A DNA stretch of 64,000 nucleotides from Catalimonadaceae bacterium JC749 (GCA_021730635.1 JAJNNC010000006.1:1-64000); one strand, 5' to 3'; positions 7,634 through 17,695 are shown, counted from the stretch's first letter. The notes: generated by a model from the letters alone, not told the origin. Numbers and translations are program-made.

Positions 7634-10000
7634 TCAGGGAGCGGTGGATCGGTCCACTAACTGGCTGGACTTGCGGTATCTGGCGGTCCTTTCATCCTCT
7701 ATCACTCCATTCCAGTTCAGGCCAAAACCGAAATCATAGGCATTGCCTTCCGTATCCACATGCGCCTGCATGTCAAAGGGTACATCCTCCTGTTGCGTTT
7801 CTACTGTAGCCATCCCGGCGGGCATCTGCAAGGGTAACAAGCCTGAAGGTTCTACCTGCCCTGAGAGGATATCCAGCACCGCCTGATCCTGTACATTGAA
7901 GTTGATCAGCAGCGCCTGGACTTCTGATTCAAATTCTTCCACTACCGTAGGATTAGCCATTTTCAGGACTACAATGACCGGCTTGCCCTGCATGGCTTTC
8001 CGGGTGTTGTGCACCAGTTCCAGATCGGTTATGTTATTCGCCTTCACCGTTTTGTTCTTATAGGAACGGTTCAGCACATCCTGTTCCCTTCGATCACCGG
8101 CTAAACTGGGGTCGCGGGCTTCGGTAGCGGTATAGCTGCCATACTGAAGGCTGATGGGCAGAAAACCATTGCTTCCTGCGTCGGCCTCTGCCTGACTGTA
8201 ACCTGCTGTGCGGCCATTTTCCGGGTTGTGGATAACGACAATAGCGACGTCTGCCGAATCAGGGTCAGCGGTGGTAGCAAAATAATTGGCGGCAATAGTC
8301 GGGCTCATAGGATTCTCCCAACGCGCAGGAATTTCTTCTCCGAAAAAGTTGCTGGAGGCCGGAACATACCTTTGTGGAATATACACCTTCATTTCTTTAC
8401 GCAGGGGAAGGGTATTGTTCTGGTTTTTAAGCATCACGACCGACTTAAGCTGTGCCTGGAAACCGGCAGTCATAAAATCAGGGTTGCCCACCACCGACTG
8501 GGTTTCCTCAATATCCAGATAAGGATTTTCAAAGAGGCCCACCCGGAAGATGTTTTTCAACAGTCTGACAGCAGATTGTTCAAAGCGTGTCCGCATCCAT
8601 TCTTCTCCATGTTCTTTCACGCCCATCTGATAGGCTTCCAGTACTGGTTCGGCATCATTGTTCCCGCCAAACTGATCACAACCGGCCATCAGGATTTTGT
8701 AATGTCTTTCTCCTACTGTCAGGTGCTCCACCCCCCAGGGTGTTCTGCCAAATGCGGCCATTCCTTCGTCGTCACGGGTAACGCCCCAGTCGGTACATAC
8801 CACCCCGTCAAATCCGTACTTTTCTCGGAGCAGGTCAGTTATAAAATATTTACTGAAGGCATTCCCCACATTTTCTCCGCCGGGATCCTGGTTGAAGGAT
8901 ATGGTGTAATAAGGCATGATGGCAGAAGCCATGCCAGTGCCTCCCTTCAGCGCAAAAGCCCCTTCCAGAAAAGGTTTCATATGGGTTTGCAGATTACCGC
9001 CGGGGTATACCGCAAATTTTCCAAAACCATAGTGTGCATCCCTTCCTCCTTCTCCTGTGCCGCCGCCCGGCCAGTGTTTAGCCATGGCGTTAACACTTTC
9101 ATATCCCCAGCCGCCGGAAATTTCTTTCTCCTGAGAAGAGGTCTGAAACCCATCGATATACGCCCGGGCCATATCCGTAGCAAGTTCCGGACTGGGACCA
9201 AAAGTACCGGAGAAGCGGTACCACCGGGGGTCTGTTGCCAGGTCTACCTGTGGCGATAAGGCGGTGGCGATACCCAGTGCCCGGTACTCTATGGAAGCAA
9301 TTTGGCCAAACTGTTCCATCAGTTCCGGATCAAAGCTGGCCGCCAGCCCAATAGCTCCGGGCCATCGGGAGATAGCACCCCCCGCTCCCAGGGTGTATTC
9401 TTCATCAGACTCCGCCTCATGGCGGGGGTCAGAACTGTTGTTGGCGGGGATACCCAATCCTAATCCCTCTACCAGTGCCTGCGCATTGTTGTTCCATGTC
9501 GCGGCCACTTCGGGGCTTTCCACGGAGGTGATCAGCACGTGGCGAAGATTGTCGTTGGTCAGAAACTCAATCTGTTCATCGGTGAGATCGGAAGCCTTGG
9601 CACCGCTTTCTTCAAAGGGTTTACCCTGATAGCTCCCTCCCCTTCCGAAGCCTCCCCCGGGAATCCGCTGGTGTCCGCTGTAGAGCATCAGTCCGGCTAT
9701 CTGTTCTACCGACATGCGGGAAGCCAGATCTGCCGCCCGCTCATCGGCAGGGAGCCTCCAATCTTCGTAGGGGTCCAGCGTATCGTTTTGATTCAGATCC
9801 TTGAAGCCATATCGATCTGCCGTGAGAATCTGCACACCAGACTGAGGGGAATAGCCCAAGGTTTGGCCACCCTCGTTGGTGACGATCCTGATGCCATTCT
9901 TTTCGGTTTCCGTCCACTTCGGGCCGCAAGCCGCTAAGCTAAAGAAAAGAATAATCAGGCAGATAGCCGTCAGCAATAGGTTGTTGATTTTAGGTTTCAT
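7634..10000 (-). CDS. Glycoside hydrolase family 3 lipoprotein (beta-glucosidase/xylosidase type)
   Basis: This is a 788-residue lipoprotein with lipobox LAAC and lipidated Cys25. The GH3 N-terminal TIM barrel spans about 85-490 and includes the substrate-binding motif KHWPGGGTGEGGRDAH (308-323). The nucleophile Asp404 lies in GFDGVVCTDWG. The GH3 C-terminal alpha/beta domain covers about 525-770. GH3 enzymes release terminal beta-linked glucose, xylose or arabinose from oligosaccharides; which one cannot be decided here. The gene is followed on the same strand by no partner within 1 kb and preceded by GH78, from which it is separated by 126 bp. It probably acts in the periplasm or on the outer membrane. 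Confidence 0.93.
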   Translation of the reverse strand: MKPKINNLLLTAICLIILFFSLAACGPKWTETEKNGIRIVTNEGGQTLGYSPQSGVQILTADRYGFKDLNQNDTLDPYEDWRLPADERAADLASRMSVEQIAGLMLYSGHQRIPGGGFGRGGSYQGKPFEESGAKASDLTDEQIEFLTNDNLRHVLITSVESPEVAATWNNNAQALVEGLGLGIPANNSSDPRHEAESDEEYTLGAGGAISRWPGAIGLAASFDPELMEQFGQIASIEYRALGIATALSPQVDLATDPRWYRFSGTFGPSPELATDMARAYIDGFQTSSQEKEISGGWGYESVNAMAKHWPGGGTGEGGRDAHYGFGKFAVYPGGNLQTHMKPFLEGAFALKGGTGMASAIMPYYTISFNQDPGGENVGNAFSKYFITDLLREKYGFDGVVCTDWGVTRDDEGMAAFGRTPWGVEHLTVGERHYKILMAGCDQFGGNNDAEPVLEAYQMGVKEHGEEWMRTRFEQSAVRLLKNIFRVGLFENPYLDIEETQSVVGNPDFMTAGFQAQLKSVVMLKNQNNTLPLRKEMKVYIPQRYVPASSNFFGEEIPARWENPMSPTIAANYFATTADPDSADVAIVVIHNPENGRTAGYSQAEADAGSNGFLPISLQYGSYTATEARDPSLAGDRREQDVLNRSYKNKTVKANNITDLELVHNTRKAMQGKPVIVVLKMANPTVVEEFESEVQALLINFNVQDQAVLDILSGQVEPSGLLPLQMPAGMATVETQQEDVPFDMQAHVDTEGNAYDFGFGLNWNGVIEDERTARYRKSSQLVDRSTAP

Positions 10001-10126
10001 AACAAGTAAAGACGTTAAGTAGAAAGTAAAGTGCTGTTATTATCGCTTTCAATCAGTTCCATGAAGTTATGTAATCAAGGGGATCTGCCCCATGAAATGA
10101 ATTAATTTTTGGTCACTTGAAGATGC

Positions 10127-13100
10127 TTACTGATACTCACTTTGAAAAGTATAGCTTCCCGAACCCAGTTCGTACACTGCTTTTCCCTCTTCAAACCGAA
10201 GGAAAGTAACCCCCGTAGCCTCAGAAACTTTTTTTCCCGATTCTCTTACTTGCGCTACATCCGTAGCGGGTAGAATAAGGGTAGCGGTCGTGTTTGCCGG
10301 AACGGTAGCCCGATAAGTTAGCTGATTTCCTTCTACACGCCACTCACTTTCTATACGTCCGTACATAGAATCGTAGTAACCTTTGGCCCAGGTCATCTGA
10401 CCGGTAGGATCGGGTGTAGGCTGCAACACAAAGGAATGAAAACCTGGCTCATCCCGCTGAATGCCTAAGGAGTAATTGTACATCCAGGCACCTACCGCAC
10501 CGAAGGAATAGTGGTTAAAGGAGTTCATACTGTTGTTTCCTCCAAACCCGTTTTCCACCGTGTAGGAGTTCAACCGCTCCCAGATCGTTGTTGCTCCATT
10601 GACGACGGAATACAACCAGGATGGATAAGACGTCTGTTGCAGCAGTTGATAAGCCAGGTGGTGATAGCCATGCTCGGAAAGCGCCTCGTTGATAGAAGCT
10701 GTACCAATAAATCCGGTCATCAGTGAGTATGGTGGCCGGATTACTCCTTGTTCATCCACGTTTTCCCGCTTTACCGCTTCGGCCAGATGTTGGGCAGCCG
10801 CTGTCTGATGCTCTTCCGAAAAGATGCCCAGCGCCAAAGGAATGGCATACGAAGCCTGGGTGTCCACCGGGTCACCGGCTTTCGGTCGTTGTTCTTCCGG
10901 TAGCGGCGGACCAAAGCTAAAGCCCTCATGACCGGTGTGGATGGTCTGATGCGTTTCGGGATCTACATACGTTTTATTAAAAAACACCTTTCGTTCCTGA
11001 TATCGTTTCCAGAATGTTTCGGCATCGGAGGTTTTACCCAGCAATTCGGCAGTTTTCGCCATAATTTCCAGGTCGTATACCTGGTAGGCGGTCCAGAGTA
11101 AGGTGTTATCATTTTTAAACCCTTCCGGGCTGAGCCAGTCACCCAATGGACCTTCGTTCAGCAGACCGGTTTCAGGATTCACTTTGGACTCCAGAAACGC
11201 TATGTATCGTTTCATAGCATCGTAGTGTTCCCGCAGGAGTTGCAGATCCCCAAACTGCTGATACACTTCCCAGGGTACGATGATCCCCGCACTACCCCAG
11301 AGCGTGCCTCCAAAGCCGCCACCCACCGGAGCCACATCGGTAAAACGCCCATCTTCCCGCTGAATATCACGCATGGCCAGCAAATGCTGTCGGAGAAAGG
11401 GTTCTACATGAGCCATATAGGTCGCCGTGCGGGAAAACACATTGATATCGCCGCTCCAACCCATTCGCTCATTCCGGGCGGGGGTGTCGGTAGGGATAGA
11501 CAGGAAATTGCTTCGCAGCGACCAGGTGATGTTCTGCCAGAGCCGGTTAACCAGCTCGTTGGAGGTTTCGTAGTGAGAGGCCAGTTCGCCGATAGAGCTA
11601 ATGACCTGTCCCTGCACCTGCTCCACAGGGATAGCCTCATCGAGGCCGGTGATTTCCAGAAAGCGATACCCATGGAAGGTGAAGCGGGGCTGAATGATTT
11701 CGTTTCCTCCCTTCAGTATGTACAGGTCGTGGGTCAGGGCTGCCCGGATGTTCTCCATCATGACCATGCCTACCTGCTCGCCGTACTCTTCCAGGTCGGG
11801 ATATCTCATTTCAGCATAGCGCATGATGAGGGTATCGCCCCGGGTTCCGTCCTGAATGCTGATGCGGGGGAAGCCTACCATGTTCTGCCCCATGTCGTAT
11901 ACAAATACGCCCGGCCTGACCTCTTCCACCTGCAGGGCATTCTGCGTAGTCACAATCCGGGGGCTGTTCCCTATCTGTCCGATCAGGGAGAGGTCATTGT
12001 AGTCAAAGGTAGTTGTGCGGCCTTCCCGGTCGGTGGTGGTTTCCTGATAGGTAGTGCCGGCAAGCGGTACTTCCACCGCAGCTTTCCATTGGCTGTCGTC
12101 GTAGGCGGCAGTGCTCCATCCTTCTACGGCTGCTTCCCGGGTGGCATCGTAGACCTCACCCTGAAAGAAGCTCCCGTAGCGGACAGGACCCTCGTCAAAA
12201 TAGGTCCAGTCGTATGGGTTGGAGGTGATCACCTGTTCACTGCCATCCTCATAGGTAACCACCAATTTGGCCAGCAGGGACTGTCGGTCGCCGAAATAGT
12301 TCCAGTGTTCACCGCTGTAGGTGATATTGCCACTCCACCAACCTTCACTCAGCCAGGCGCCCAGGGCGTTGGCTTCGCTGGCCTGTATCAGCTCGGTGAC
12401 GTCGTAAGTCTGGTACATGTGGGTCTGGTTATACTGGGTGAGTCCCGGATAGAAATAATCTTCTCCAATTCTTTCTCCGTTCAGGTACATTTCATAAATA
12501 CCCCTGGCTGTGACGTACAGACGCGCTTTCCGGATGGGTTGGTCCTGAAGGGTAAACTCCGTTCTCAGCATCGGCACGGCATGCTGACTGGGGTCTGCCA
12601 AGATCAGGATACCATCCTCACCGCCCGCTAACTGGTAGGCATGGTCCGTGAGAGAAAATCCCGGTGTTTCCTTTCCAACATAAGCTGAAAATATGCCCTG
12701 GTAGTTTTCCGGGCTATCCCATGCTTCGGAGAGAAGAGGGTTGGCAGGAGCACGGTAGTTGAGCACTGCTACTTCTGAAAAAAGGGCTTGCTGTCCGGCA
12801 TCCATCGCAAAGCCGATATCGGCAACCATCGGAAAACTGATATAGTTATTGCCACTGCCGACCGGGTTCAGGTTTATGCCCTGGCTGCCGTAAGGAGAAG
12901 GCGGTTCATCACCCTGCGAAATATTATTTTCTCTCTCCTGCCCGTCGATGAATATCTCAAACAAGCCGAAGTTACAGGCTACATACACCTGATGCGGCTG
13001 GTATCGGTTTTCCCGGTTAATCAGAGTGGCAGGAATGGGCAAAGTAAGGAAGGGCGTATCGGATTGATCATCCGGAGCGTAACCTACCCGGTAAATATTG

Positions 13101-13774
13101 AAAGTGGCCGATCCGTTTTGGGTAGTGTTCAGTCCGGAAATGTCAATTTCAAAAGCAATATAGCTTTCATTCGGTCCGTTTTCTACTCCCTGTATGTTCA
13201 GGTTTTTGTCCATCAGCCGCAGGTCGTTGGCCCCGAAAACAAAGCCAGCCGATTCGGTTCCGGAAGCTTCGTCCAGTTGTACGGTATACTTCAGCTTGAA
13301 AACAGACAGGTAATGCGCATAGAAAACCAGGTCTTCCCCGGTACCACCGATCCAGGTAGCCCCATCCCAGGCTGACAGATCAGCATCGTCTTGCATGAGT
13401 CCGGTTTCAAACCAGGAGGTATTCTGACGCATCTCGTCCTTCTGATTCCACACGGATACCTGCCAGTGGTAACGGGTAGCAGGTTGCAGCGCAGGGCCAG
13501 CGTAGGTGACCCCTAACGAACTATCGCTGCTAACCTTTTGGGTATCCCAGATGACTTTTTTCTGCTCATCTGTTACCTCAATCCGGTAGGCTGTCTGATC
13601 ATAGCCCCTCTCGCCGTCCGGAGCGACCATTTTCCAGCTAAACCGGGGGCGAGGCTCATCCATCCCCAAAGGCGTAGATTGATACTCAACCATCAGGTCA
13701 GTGATAGTCATTTGGCCAACAACATCCGATCCAAGGCAAAGGCACCATAGTGCCAAACCAATAAATCTGCCCAT
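10127..13774 (-). CDS. GH78 alpha-L-rhamnosidase, 1215 residues
   Basis: A short signal peptide (MGRFIGLALWCLCLGSDVVG) is followed by an Fn3-like beta domain (25-125). An additional beta-sandwich insert covers about 150-345. Then come the rhamnosidase N-terminal domain (about 395-560), the concanavalin-like domain (600-720), the (alpha/alpha)6 barrel (730-1100) and the C-terminal beta domain. The general acid is Glu769 in ARNERMGWSGD and the base Glu1066 in TTIWERLNSY, both present. The usual GH78 length is about 900-1000 residues, so the insert explains the excess. It releases terminal alpha-L-rhamnose from pectic rhamnogalacturonan, plant glycosides or algal polysaccharides. Confidence 0.93.
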   Translation of the reverse strand: MGRFIGLALWCLCLGSDVVGQMTITDLMVEYQSTPLGMDEPRPRFSWKMVAPDGERGYDQTAYRIEVTDEQKKVIWDTQKVSSDSSLGVTYAGPALQPATRYHWQVSVWNQKDEMRQNTSWFETGLMQDDADLSAWDGATWIGGTGEDLVFYAHYLSVFKLKYTVQLDEASGTESAGFVFGANDLRLMDKNLNIQGVENGPNESYIAFEIDISGLNTTQNGSATFNIYRVGYAPDDQSDTPFLTLPIPATLINRENRYQPHQVYVACNFGLFEIFIDGQERENNISQGDEPPSPYGSQGINLNPVGSGNNYISFPMVADIGFAMDAGQQALFSEVAVLNYRAPANPLLSEAWDSPENYQGIFSAYVGKETPGFSLTDHAYQLAGGEDGILILADPSQHAVPMLRTEFTLQDQPIRKARLYVTARGIYEMYLNGERIGEDYFYPGLTQYNQTHMYQTYDVTELIQASEANALGAWLSEGWWSGNITYSGEHWNYFGDRQSLLAKLVVTYEDGSEQVITSNPYDWTYFDEGPVRYGSFFQGEVYDATREAAVEGWSTAAYDDSQWKAAVEVPLAGTTYQETTTDREGRTTTFDYNDLSLIGQIGNSPRIVTTQNALQVEEVRPGVFVYDMGQNMVGFPRISIQDGTRGDTLIMRYAEMRYPDLEEYGEQVGMVMMENIRAALTHDLYILKGGNEIIQPRFTFHGYRFLEITGLDEAIPVEQVQGQVISSIGELASHYETSNELVNRLWQNITWSLRSNFLSIPTDTPARNERMGWSGDINVFSRTATYMAHVEPFLRQHLLAMRDIQREDGRFTDVAPVGGGFGGTLWGSAGIIVPWEVYQQFGDLQLLREHYDAMKRYIAFLESKVNPETGLLNEGPLGDWLSPEGFKNDNTLLWTAYQVYDLEIMAKTAELLGKTSDAETFWKRYQERKVFFNKTYVDPETHQTIHTGHEGFSFGPPLPEEQRPKAGDPVDTQASYAIPLALGIFSEEHQTAAAQHLAEAVKRENVDEQGVIRPPYSLMTGFIGTASINEALSEHGYHHLAYQLLQQTSYPSWLYSVVNGATTIWERLNSYTVENGFGGNNSMNSFNHYSFGAVGAWMYNYSLGIQRDEPGFHSFVLQPTPDPTGQMTWAKGYYDSMYGRIESEWRVEGNQLTYRATVPANTTATLILPATDVAQVRESGKKVSEATGVTFLRFEEGKAVYELGSGSYTFQSEYQ

Positions 13775-14018
13775 ATTTTTTGATCTTTATAGTGTAAAGG
13801 TTGTGAAAATCTTTATTTGTTTTCGCCCGGATCCATATGTTGAAAACACACCAGGTCTCTTGTCTGATTTTTTATCTGAAGTAGAGCAGCTATTTTCATA
13901 AGTGAGGATTGAAACCAATCATTGATTAAGCCGATAGCGCTGCCTCTTGCCACCACCAGAAACAATCATACAAAACCAGTTATTAATCCTGCCACAAGGA
14001 AGTATACCCTTGCAATAC

Positions 14019-14801
14019 CTATTTCGCTATCAAAGGTATTTTTTTACTAACCTGTTTGAGCCACTGCCGGGCAATGAGTTCATGACCCGCCGGCATGGGG
14101 TGAATGCCATCCCATACCCAATACTCGGCAGGAGCACTTGACAAGGCTTCATTGAATGCTGCCTGCAGGGAAACAAAGACAGCCTGATAGATAGAAGCAA
14201 GCTTCTTCACCACCACCTGCCGTTTTTTAACTTCTTCCTGATATAATTTAAACGATTCTTTTACCCTACCCACAGGCAAAATAAAAGGTTCGCAGAGTAT
14301 CAGGGTAACGCCGGGTAATGCTTTCTTCGTTTGTGCCAACAGCGCCCTGTACTCTCTTTCATAGCTTTCAGCACTGAAGGAAGTGTCCCCTTCTATGGCT
14401 TTTTCCACATCATTGATACCTATCAAAATACTCAACACATCCGGTTGGATAGCCAACGTATCTTCCTGCCACCGGCTTGACAGGTCTGTCACTTTGTCTC
14501 CGCTGATTCCACGATTTACAAAGAAGAGTTCCTCCTTGGGATAATCAAACCATAACCGGCTTGCGATCAGATACGCATAACCGTGCCCCATCAAATGATT
14601 CCAGTCATCATCCCGACTACGATTTCCGTCTGTGATGGAATCCCCCTGAAACAAGAAAGTATATCTTTTATCCGATTGATAAAAAAGATTTTCCGATGCC
14701 AGTCCGTCTGCGATCACCTGATGAGTAATAACCCCTCCCAAACCGGTATAGGCAAGCTTTTTCAGGAAGTATCTTCTTTGATTTGTGCCATCACTCTTCA
14801 T
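14019..14801 (-). CDS. SGNH/GDSL-family hydrolase with Tat-like signal
   Basis: The ATG at 14801 gives 260 residues beginning MKSDGTNQRRYFLKKLAYTG, a twin-arginine-like signal; an upstream in-frame ATG at 14849 would add 16 unlikely residues. The SGNH blocks are complete: block I GDSITDG (Ser55), block II around GISGDK (Gly101), block III IGIND (Asn130), and block V DGIHP (Asp231, His234). Members are mostly carbohydrate acetylesterases. Its position beside GH78 and two further esterases suggests removal of acetyl groups from the same glycan. Substrate is inferred only. Confidence 0.88.
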   Translation of the reverse strand: MKSDGTNQRRYFLKKLAYTGLGGVITHQVIADGLASENLFYQSDKRYTFLFQGDSITDGNRSRDDDWNHLMGHGYAYLIASRLWFDYPKEELFFVNRGISGDKVTDLSSRWQEDTLAIQPDVLSILIGINDVEKAIEGDTSFSAESYEREYRALLAQTKKALPGVTLILCEPFILPVGRVKESFKLYQEEVKKRQVVVKKLASIYQAVFVSLQAAFNEALSSAPAEYWVWDGIHPMPAGHELIARQWLKQVSKKIPLIAK

Positions 14802-15079
14802 GTAGCGCAGATTAACTTGTGGGTAGTTAAAAATAGTAAATTTGAACAAAAGGACTCCTCTCGAACCTTATCTCTTTGGGTCTGTTACAAGTGAAAGGAA
14901 CCGAACTGTCAGTCAATTAAATCTTTTTGCCCCATGACCCACAAAGGGCCGGAGGTTAGAAAAAACAGGGTGTGTAGCAGTAGGTTTTTCATAGACAGGT
15001 ATTTTATCAGATTGTGTGCAAACTAGAATAGTCATGATGTCAGTTATTCATTGTCCGAAGCAGGATGGCAGGCATCACT

Positions 15080-15961
15080 TTACGGAATCGCTACGCCATG
15101 GGCCTTAAATAGCTTATGAAAGAAAAGGACATGGTAAGGCAACGCATTCTCCCAATACTCCCAGGTATGGCCGCCCGGTCGTTCCGTATAGTCATGGGGT
15201 GTCTGGTTGGCTAACAGACGGCGGTGCAGATCACGGTTGGTCTCTATTAAGAAATCATCTACCCCACAATCAAAAATAAGCTTCACCTTATTGGTTTTCA
15301 TCTGGCTGGTTAACCCTACCGCGGTGTATTCCGGATAGGGGTTGGCCGCATCTTTTGGCGGTCCCAGCAACCGGGCGAAGTTTTCAGCCCTCGACTGAGC
15401 GAAATCTTCCGGAACTTTCCAGGTGGCCGTGTTGATGTTCATGACGCCGCTCATACTGCCTGCCGCACAATACAACTCAGGATGCCGGGTAGCGATGTAA
15501 AACGCTCCATGACCTCCCATAGAAAGACCGGCGATCACCCGACCTTTTCTATCCTGAAGGGTTCGGTAAGTACGATCAATGGTTTCAGTGAGTTCTTGGG
15601 CAATAAATGTTTCGTACTGGCTGCTGGCATCCAAAGGGCTGTCAAAATAATAGCTCCTGGGTCCCCCGTCGGGTGTTACTATGAGCAGGTGGTACTGATC
15701 GGCCAACTGGTGTAATAAATTGGGATCAGGTGTTTTGGTCAGCCAGTCACGGTAGCTGCCGGTGCCTCCATGCAACAGATACAAGACAGGAAATGCCTCC
15801 TGCCCCTGCGCATAACGATCCGGCACCACGACTGCGGCCTTGATGTTTTGCTGCATAGACTTACTCACTACCTCCAGGGTATCCACCCGGGCTCCTAATA
15901 CAGGAAAGGCTGAAGCAAGGATGTACAGACAGATCAACAGTGGTTTGAGGCATGTAGTCAT
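15080..15961 (-). CDS. Secreted alpha/beta-hydrolase esterase (esterase D/feruloyl-esterase-like), copy 1
   Basis: This 293-residue protein has an N-terminal signal peptide cleaved near residue 23. It belongs to the putative esterase family PF00756. The nucleophile is Ser147 in GLSMGGHG, the acid lies in DCGVDD (about 235) and His265 is in PGGHTWEYW. The oxyanion region is LLHGGTGSY. The family includes carbohydrate esterases that release ferulate or acetyl groups from xylan and arabinan. It is a close paralogue of the next gene upstream (15982-16857), 20 bp away, and shares its operon and promoter. Confidence 0.88.
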   Translation of the reverse strand: MTTCLKPLLICLYILASAFPVLGARVDTLEVVSKSMQQNIKAAVVVPDRYAQGQEAFPVLYLLHGGTGSYRDWLTKTPDPNLLHQLADQYHLLIVTPDGGPRSYYFDSPLDASSQYETFIAQELTETIDRTYRTLQDRKGRVIAGLSMGGHGAFYIATRHPELYCAAGSMSGVMNINTATWKVPEDFAQSRAENFARLLGPPKDAANPYPEYTAVGLTSQMKTNKVKLIFDCGVDDFLIETNRDLHRRLLANQTPHDYTERPGGHTWEYWENALPYHVLFFHKLFKAHGVAIP

Positions 15962-15981
15962 AAGGTTGTAGGTATTATTGG

Positions 15982-16857
15982 TTAAGGTATCGTGACGCCC
16001 TGAGCGGTCAGTATCTTATGAAAGAACAGCACGTGATACGGAAGGGAGTTTTCCCAGTATTCCCATGTATGGCCACCCGGCATTTCCGTATATACATGAG
16101 GTACTTTGGCATACACCAATCTTCTATGCAGTTCCCGGTTGGTTTCTAATAAGAAGTCGTCCACGCCACAGTCTATCATCAGAGGCATCTTGTTCTCTTT
16201 AATACGCTCCACCATATTGACCACCGAATGGGTCGCATAATGGTCCGGCTGCCCTCCCATTGGTCCTAAAATGCGCTCGAAGCCCGGTGTGATTTGCTGC
16301 GCAAATTCAGAGGTGATCTTCCAGTTGTCCAGATTTAAATCCAGCGCCCCACTCATGCTGCCCGCTGCACAATACAATTCCGGATGACGAGTGGCTAAAT
16401 ACAGAGCACCATGCCCACCCATACTCAATCCGGTAATCACCCTGCCTTTTCGTTCGGCAATGGTGCGGTAGGTGTCGTCAATTTTAGAGAGCACCTCCCG
16501 GGTAATATAGGTTTCAAACTGATTTTCCTGCAACACCGGACTGTCCAGGTAGCCACTCAGTTTCTCCCCTTCCGGTGTCACCACGATAAGGTTATACTGA
16601 TCGGCCAGGGTATGTATTAACTGCTTGTCGGGTGTTTGTTTGAGCCAATCGCTAAACTGACCGCCCCCGCCATGCAACAGATACAACACAGGATAGGCCC
16701 TCTCATTTTGATGATAAGAGTCCGGTAACACCACCGCCGCCCGGTATGTCTTTTGCATGGCGGCACTGTAAATCTCAAGGGTATCTACGGTAGCCCCAAA
16801 GGAATATAAACTTTGAAGGAAGAGCCAAGAACAAAACGTAAAATGAATCCCTTTCAT
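15982..16857 (-). CDS. Secreted alpha/beta-hydrolase esterase, copy 2 (first gene of the pair)
   Basis: This 291-residue paralogue is collinear with its neighbour over the whole length. Catalytic Ser145 is in GLSMGGHG, and the DCGVDDFLLETNRELHRRL and PGGHTWEYWENSLPYHVLFF blocks are shared. It has a signal peptide. It is divergent from the Nudix-type regulator with only 58 bp between the two start codons, so the regulator very likely controls it. A perfect -7 element (TATTTTTG on the minus strand) lies 47 bp upstream. Confidence 0.88.
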   Translation of the reverse strand: MKGIHFTFCSWLFLQSLYSFGATVDTLEIYSAAMQKTYRAAVVLPDSYHQNERAYPVLYLLHGGGGQFSDWLKQTPDKQLIHTLADQYNLIVVTPEGEKLSGYLDSPVLQENQFETYITREVLSKIDDTYRTIAERKGRVITGLSMGGHGALYLATRHPELYCAAGSMSGALDLNLDNWKITSEFAQQITPGFERILGPMGGQPDHYATHSVVNMVERIKENKMPLMIDCGVDDFLLETNRELHRRLVYAKVPHVYTEMPGGHTWEYWENSLPYHVLFFHKILTAQGVTIP

Positions 16858-16861
16858 ATAA

Positions 16862-16915
16862 TATGTAATTTTTACATAATGATAAAAATAATTTCTAATA
16901 TGTCAAAAATACATA
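16862..16915. promoter_or_regulatory. Two 17-bp operator-like palindromes in the divergent esterase/regulator promoter
   Basis: TATGTAATTTTTACATA at 16862-16878 is a perfect 7-3-7 palindrome ending 4 bp from the esterase ATG. TATGTCAAAAATACATA at 16899-16915 keeps the outer five bases of each arm and abuts the regulator ATG. The second site overlaps a minus-strand -7 element TATTTTTG (16904-16911), so binding would block esterase transcription. A 17-bp palindrome of the same architecture precedes the paralogous regulator at 20820. Confidence 0.65.
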
Positions 16916-17695
16916 ATGAAAATTTTATCTTTGGGCATGCCTTCAAAAGTGAGACTTCCGTTGAAATCGCATACCAACACCCTGTGGATACCACAGCTAA
17001 CCCTGGATTGCATCATTCTGGGCTTTCATCAGGGGCAGTTGAGGGTGTTGCTACTCCGATGGAAAGGAACCCAGGAATGGAGCCTGCCCGGTGGACCTAT
17101 CCGGAAGGATGAATCCATCGACGCGGCGGCAGCCAGGGTGTTAAAAGAAAGAACGTGTCTGGAACAAATCTACCTGAAACAATATCATGTCTTCGGTGAC
17201 CTGCATCGCTACGACAAAAGTGAGATACAGGAAAAGCTGAGCCATATCATTCCCCGGGAGGTATGGTATGACCGGGCTATCTCTATTGGTTACTATGCCC
17301 TGGTTGACTATTCCAGAGTTTCTCCCACACCGGATGTGTATACCGACGAATGCCAGTGGTGGGACATTCACGAAGTCCCTCCCCTCTTGTTTGATCATAA
17401 TGAAATGATCGCAATGGCCTTGAAAGCATTGCGCATGGAATTACACTGGCAACCTGTAGGCTATAATCTTTTGCCAGATCAATTTACCATGCCCGAGCTA
17501 CAGCGACTCTATGAAACGATCTTAGGCAGAACATTAGATGCCCGTAACTTTTACAAAAAAATGCTGGGTCTAGAAATCCTGGAACGTTTGAAAGAACGAA
17601 GAAGAGGAGGCGCCTATAAAGCTCCTTATTTATACCGATTTAAAAAAGAGGCCTACGAAGCAAAATTGAAAGAAGGTCAGCTGTCTTTTCTATGA
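16916..17695 (+). CDS. Nudix-fold transcriptional regulator (NrtR/AraR-like), paralogue 1
   Basis: This 259-residue protein has a Nudix domain at about 28-165 and a winged-helix C-terminal domain at about 180-255 (MPELQRLYETILGRTLDARN FYKKM), the NrtR architecture. The Nudix box is degenerate: where REUxEExGU is expected it reads RVLKERTCL, so a key metal-binding Glu is lost and pyrophosphatase activity is unlikely. In Bacteroides, AraR of this family senses L-arabinose. Three GH43 genes and one GH51-like gene in the window make a pentose effector attractive. It is divergent from the esterases and directly upstream of the CitMHS gene. A downstream ATG at 16937 is a possible alternative start because the palindrome abuts the first ATG. 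Confidence 0.88.
   Translation: MKILSLGMPSKVRLPLKSHTNTLWIPQLTLDCIILGFHQGQLRVLLLRWKGTQEWSLPGGPIRKDESIDAAAARVLKERTCLEQIYLKQYHVFGDLHRYDKSEIQEKLSHIIPREVWYDRAISIGYYALVDYSRVSPTPDVYTDECQWWDIHEVPPLLFDHNEMIAMALKALRMELHWQPVGYNLLPDQFTMPELQRLYETILGRTLDARNFYKKMLGLEILERLKERRRGGAYKAPYLYRFKKEAYEAKLKEGQLSFL

Noticed and set aside
8228-9259. 343-codon plus-strand frame
   Set aside because: Antisense shadow of the GH3 gene; composition biased, no recognisable features.
11225-12631. 468-codon plus-strand frame
   Set aside because: It is antisense to the GH78 gene, which has full family motifs on the minus strand; no domain in the plus-strand translation.
14850-15079. Small gene between SGNH hydrolase and esterase
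   Set aside because: Only a short plus-strand frame overlapping the SGNH start; nothing supports a gene or RNA in these 230 bases.
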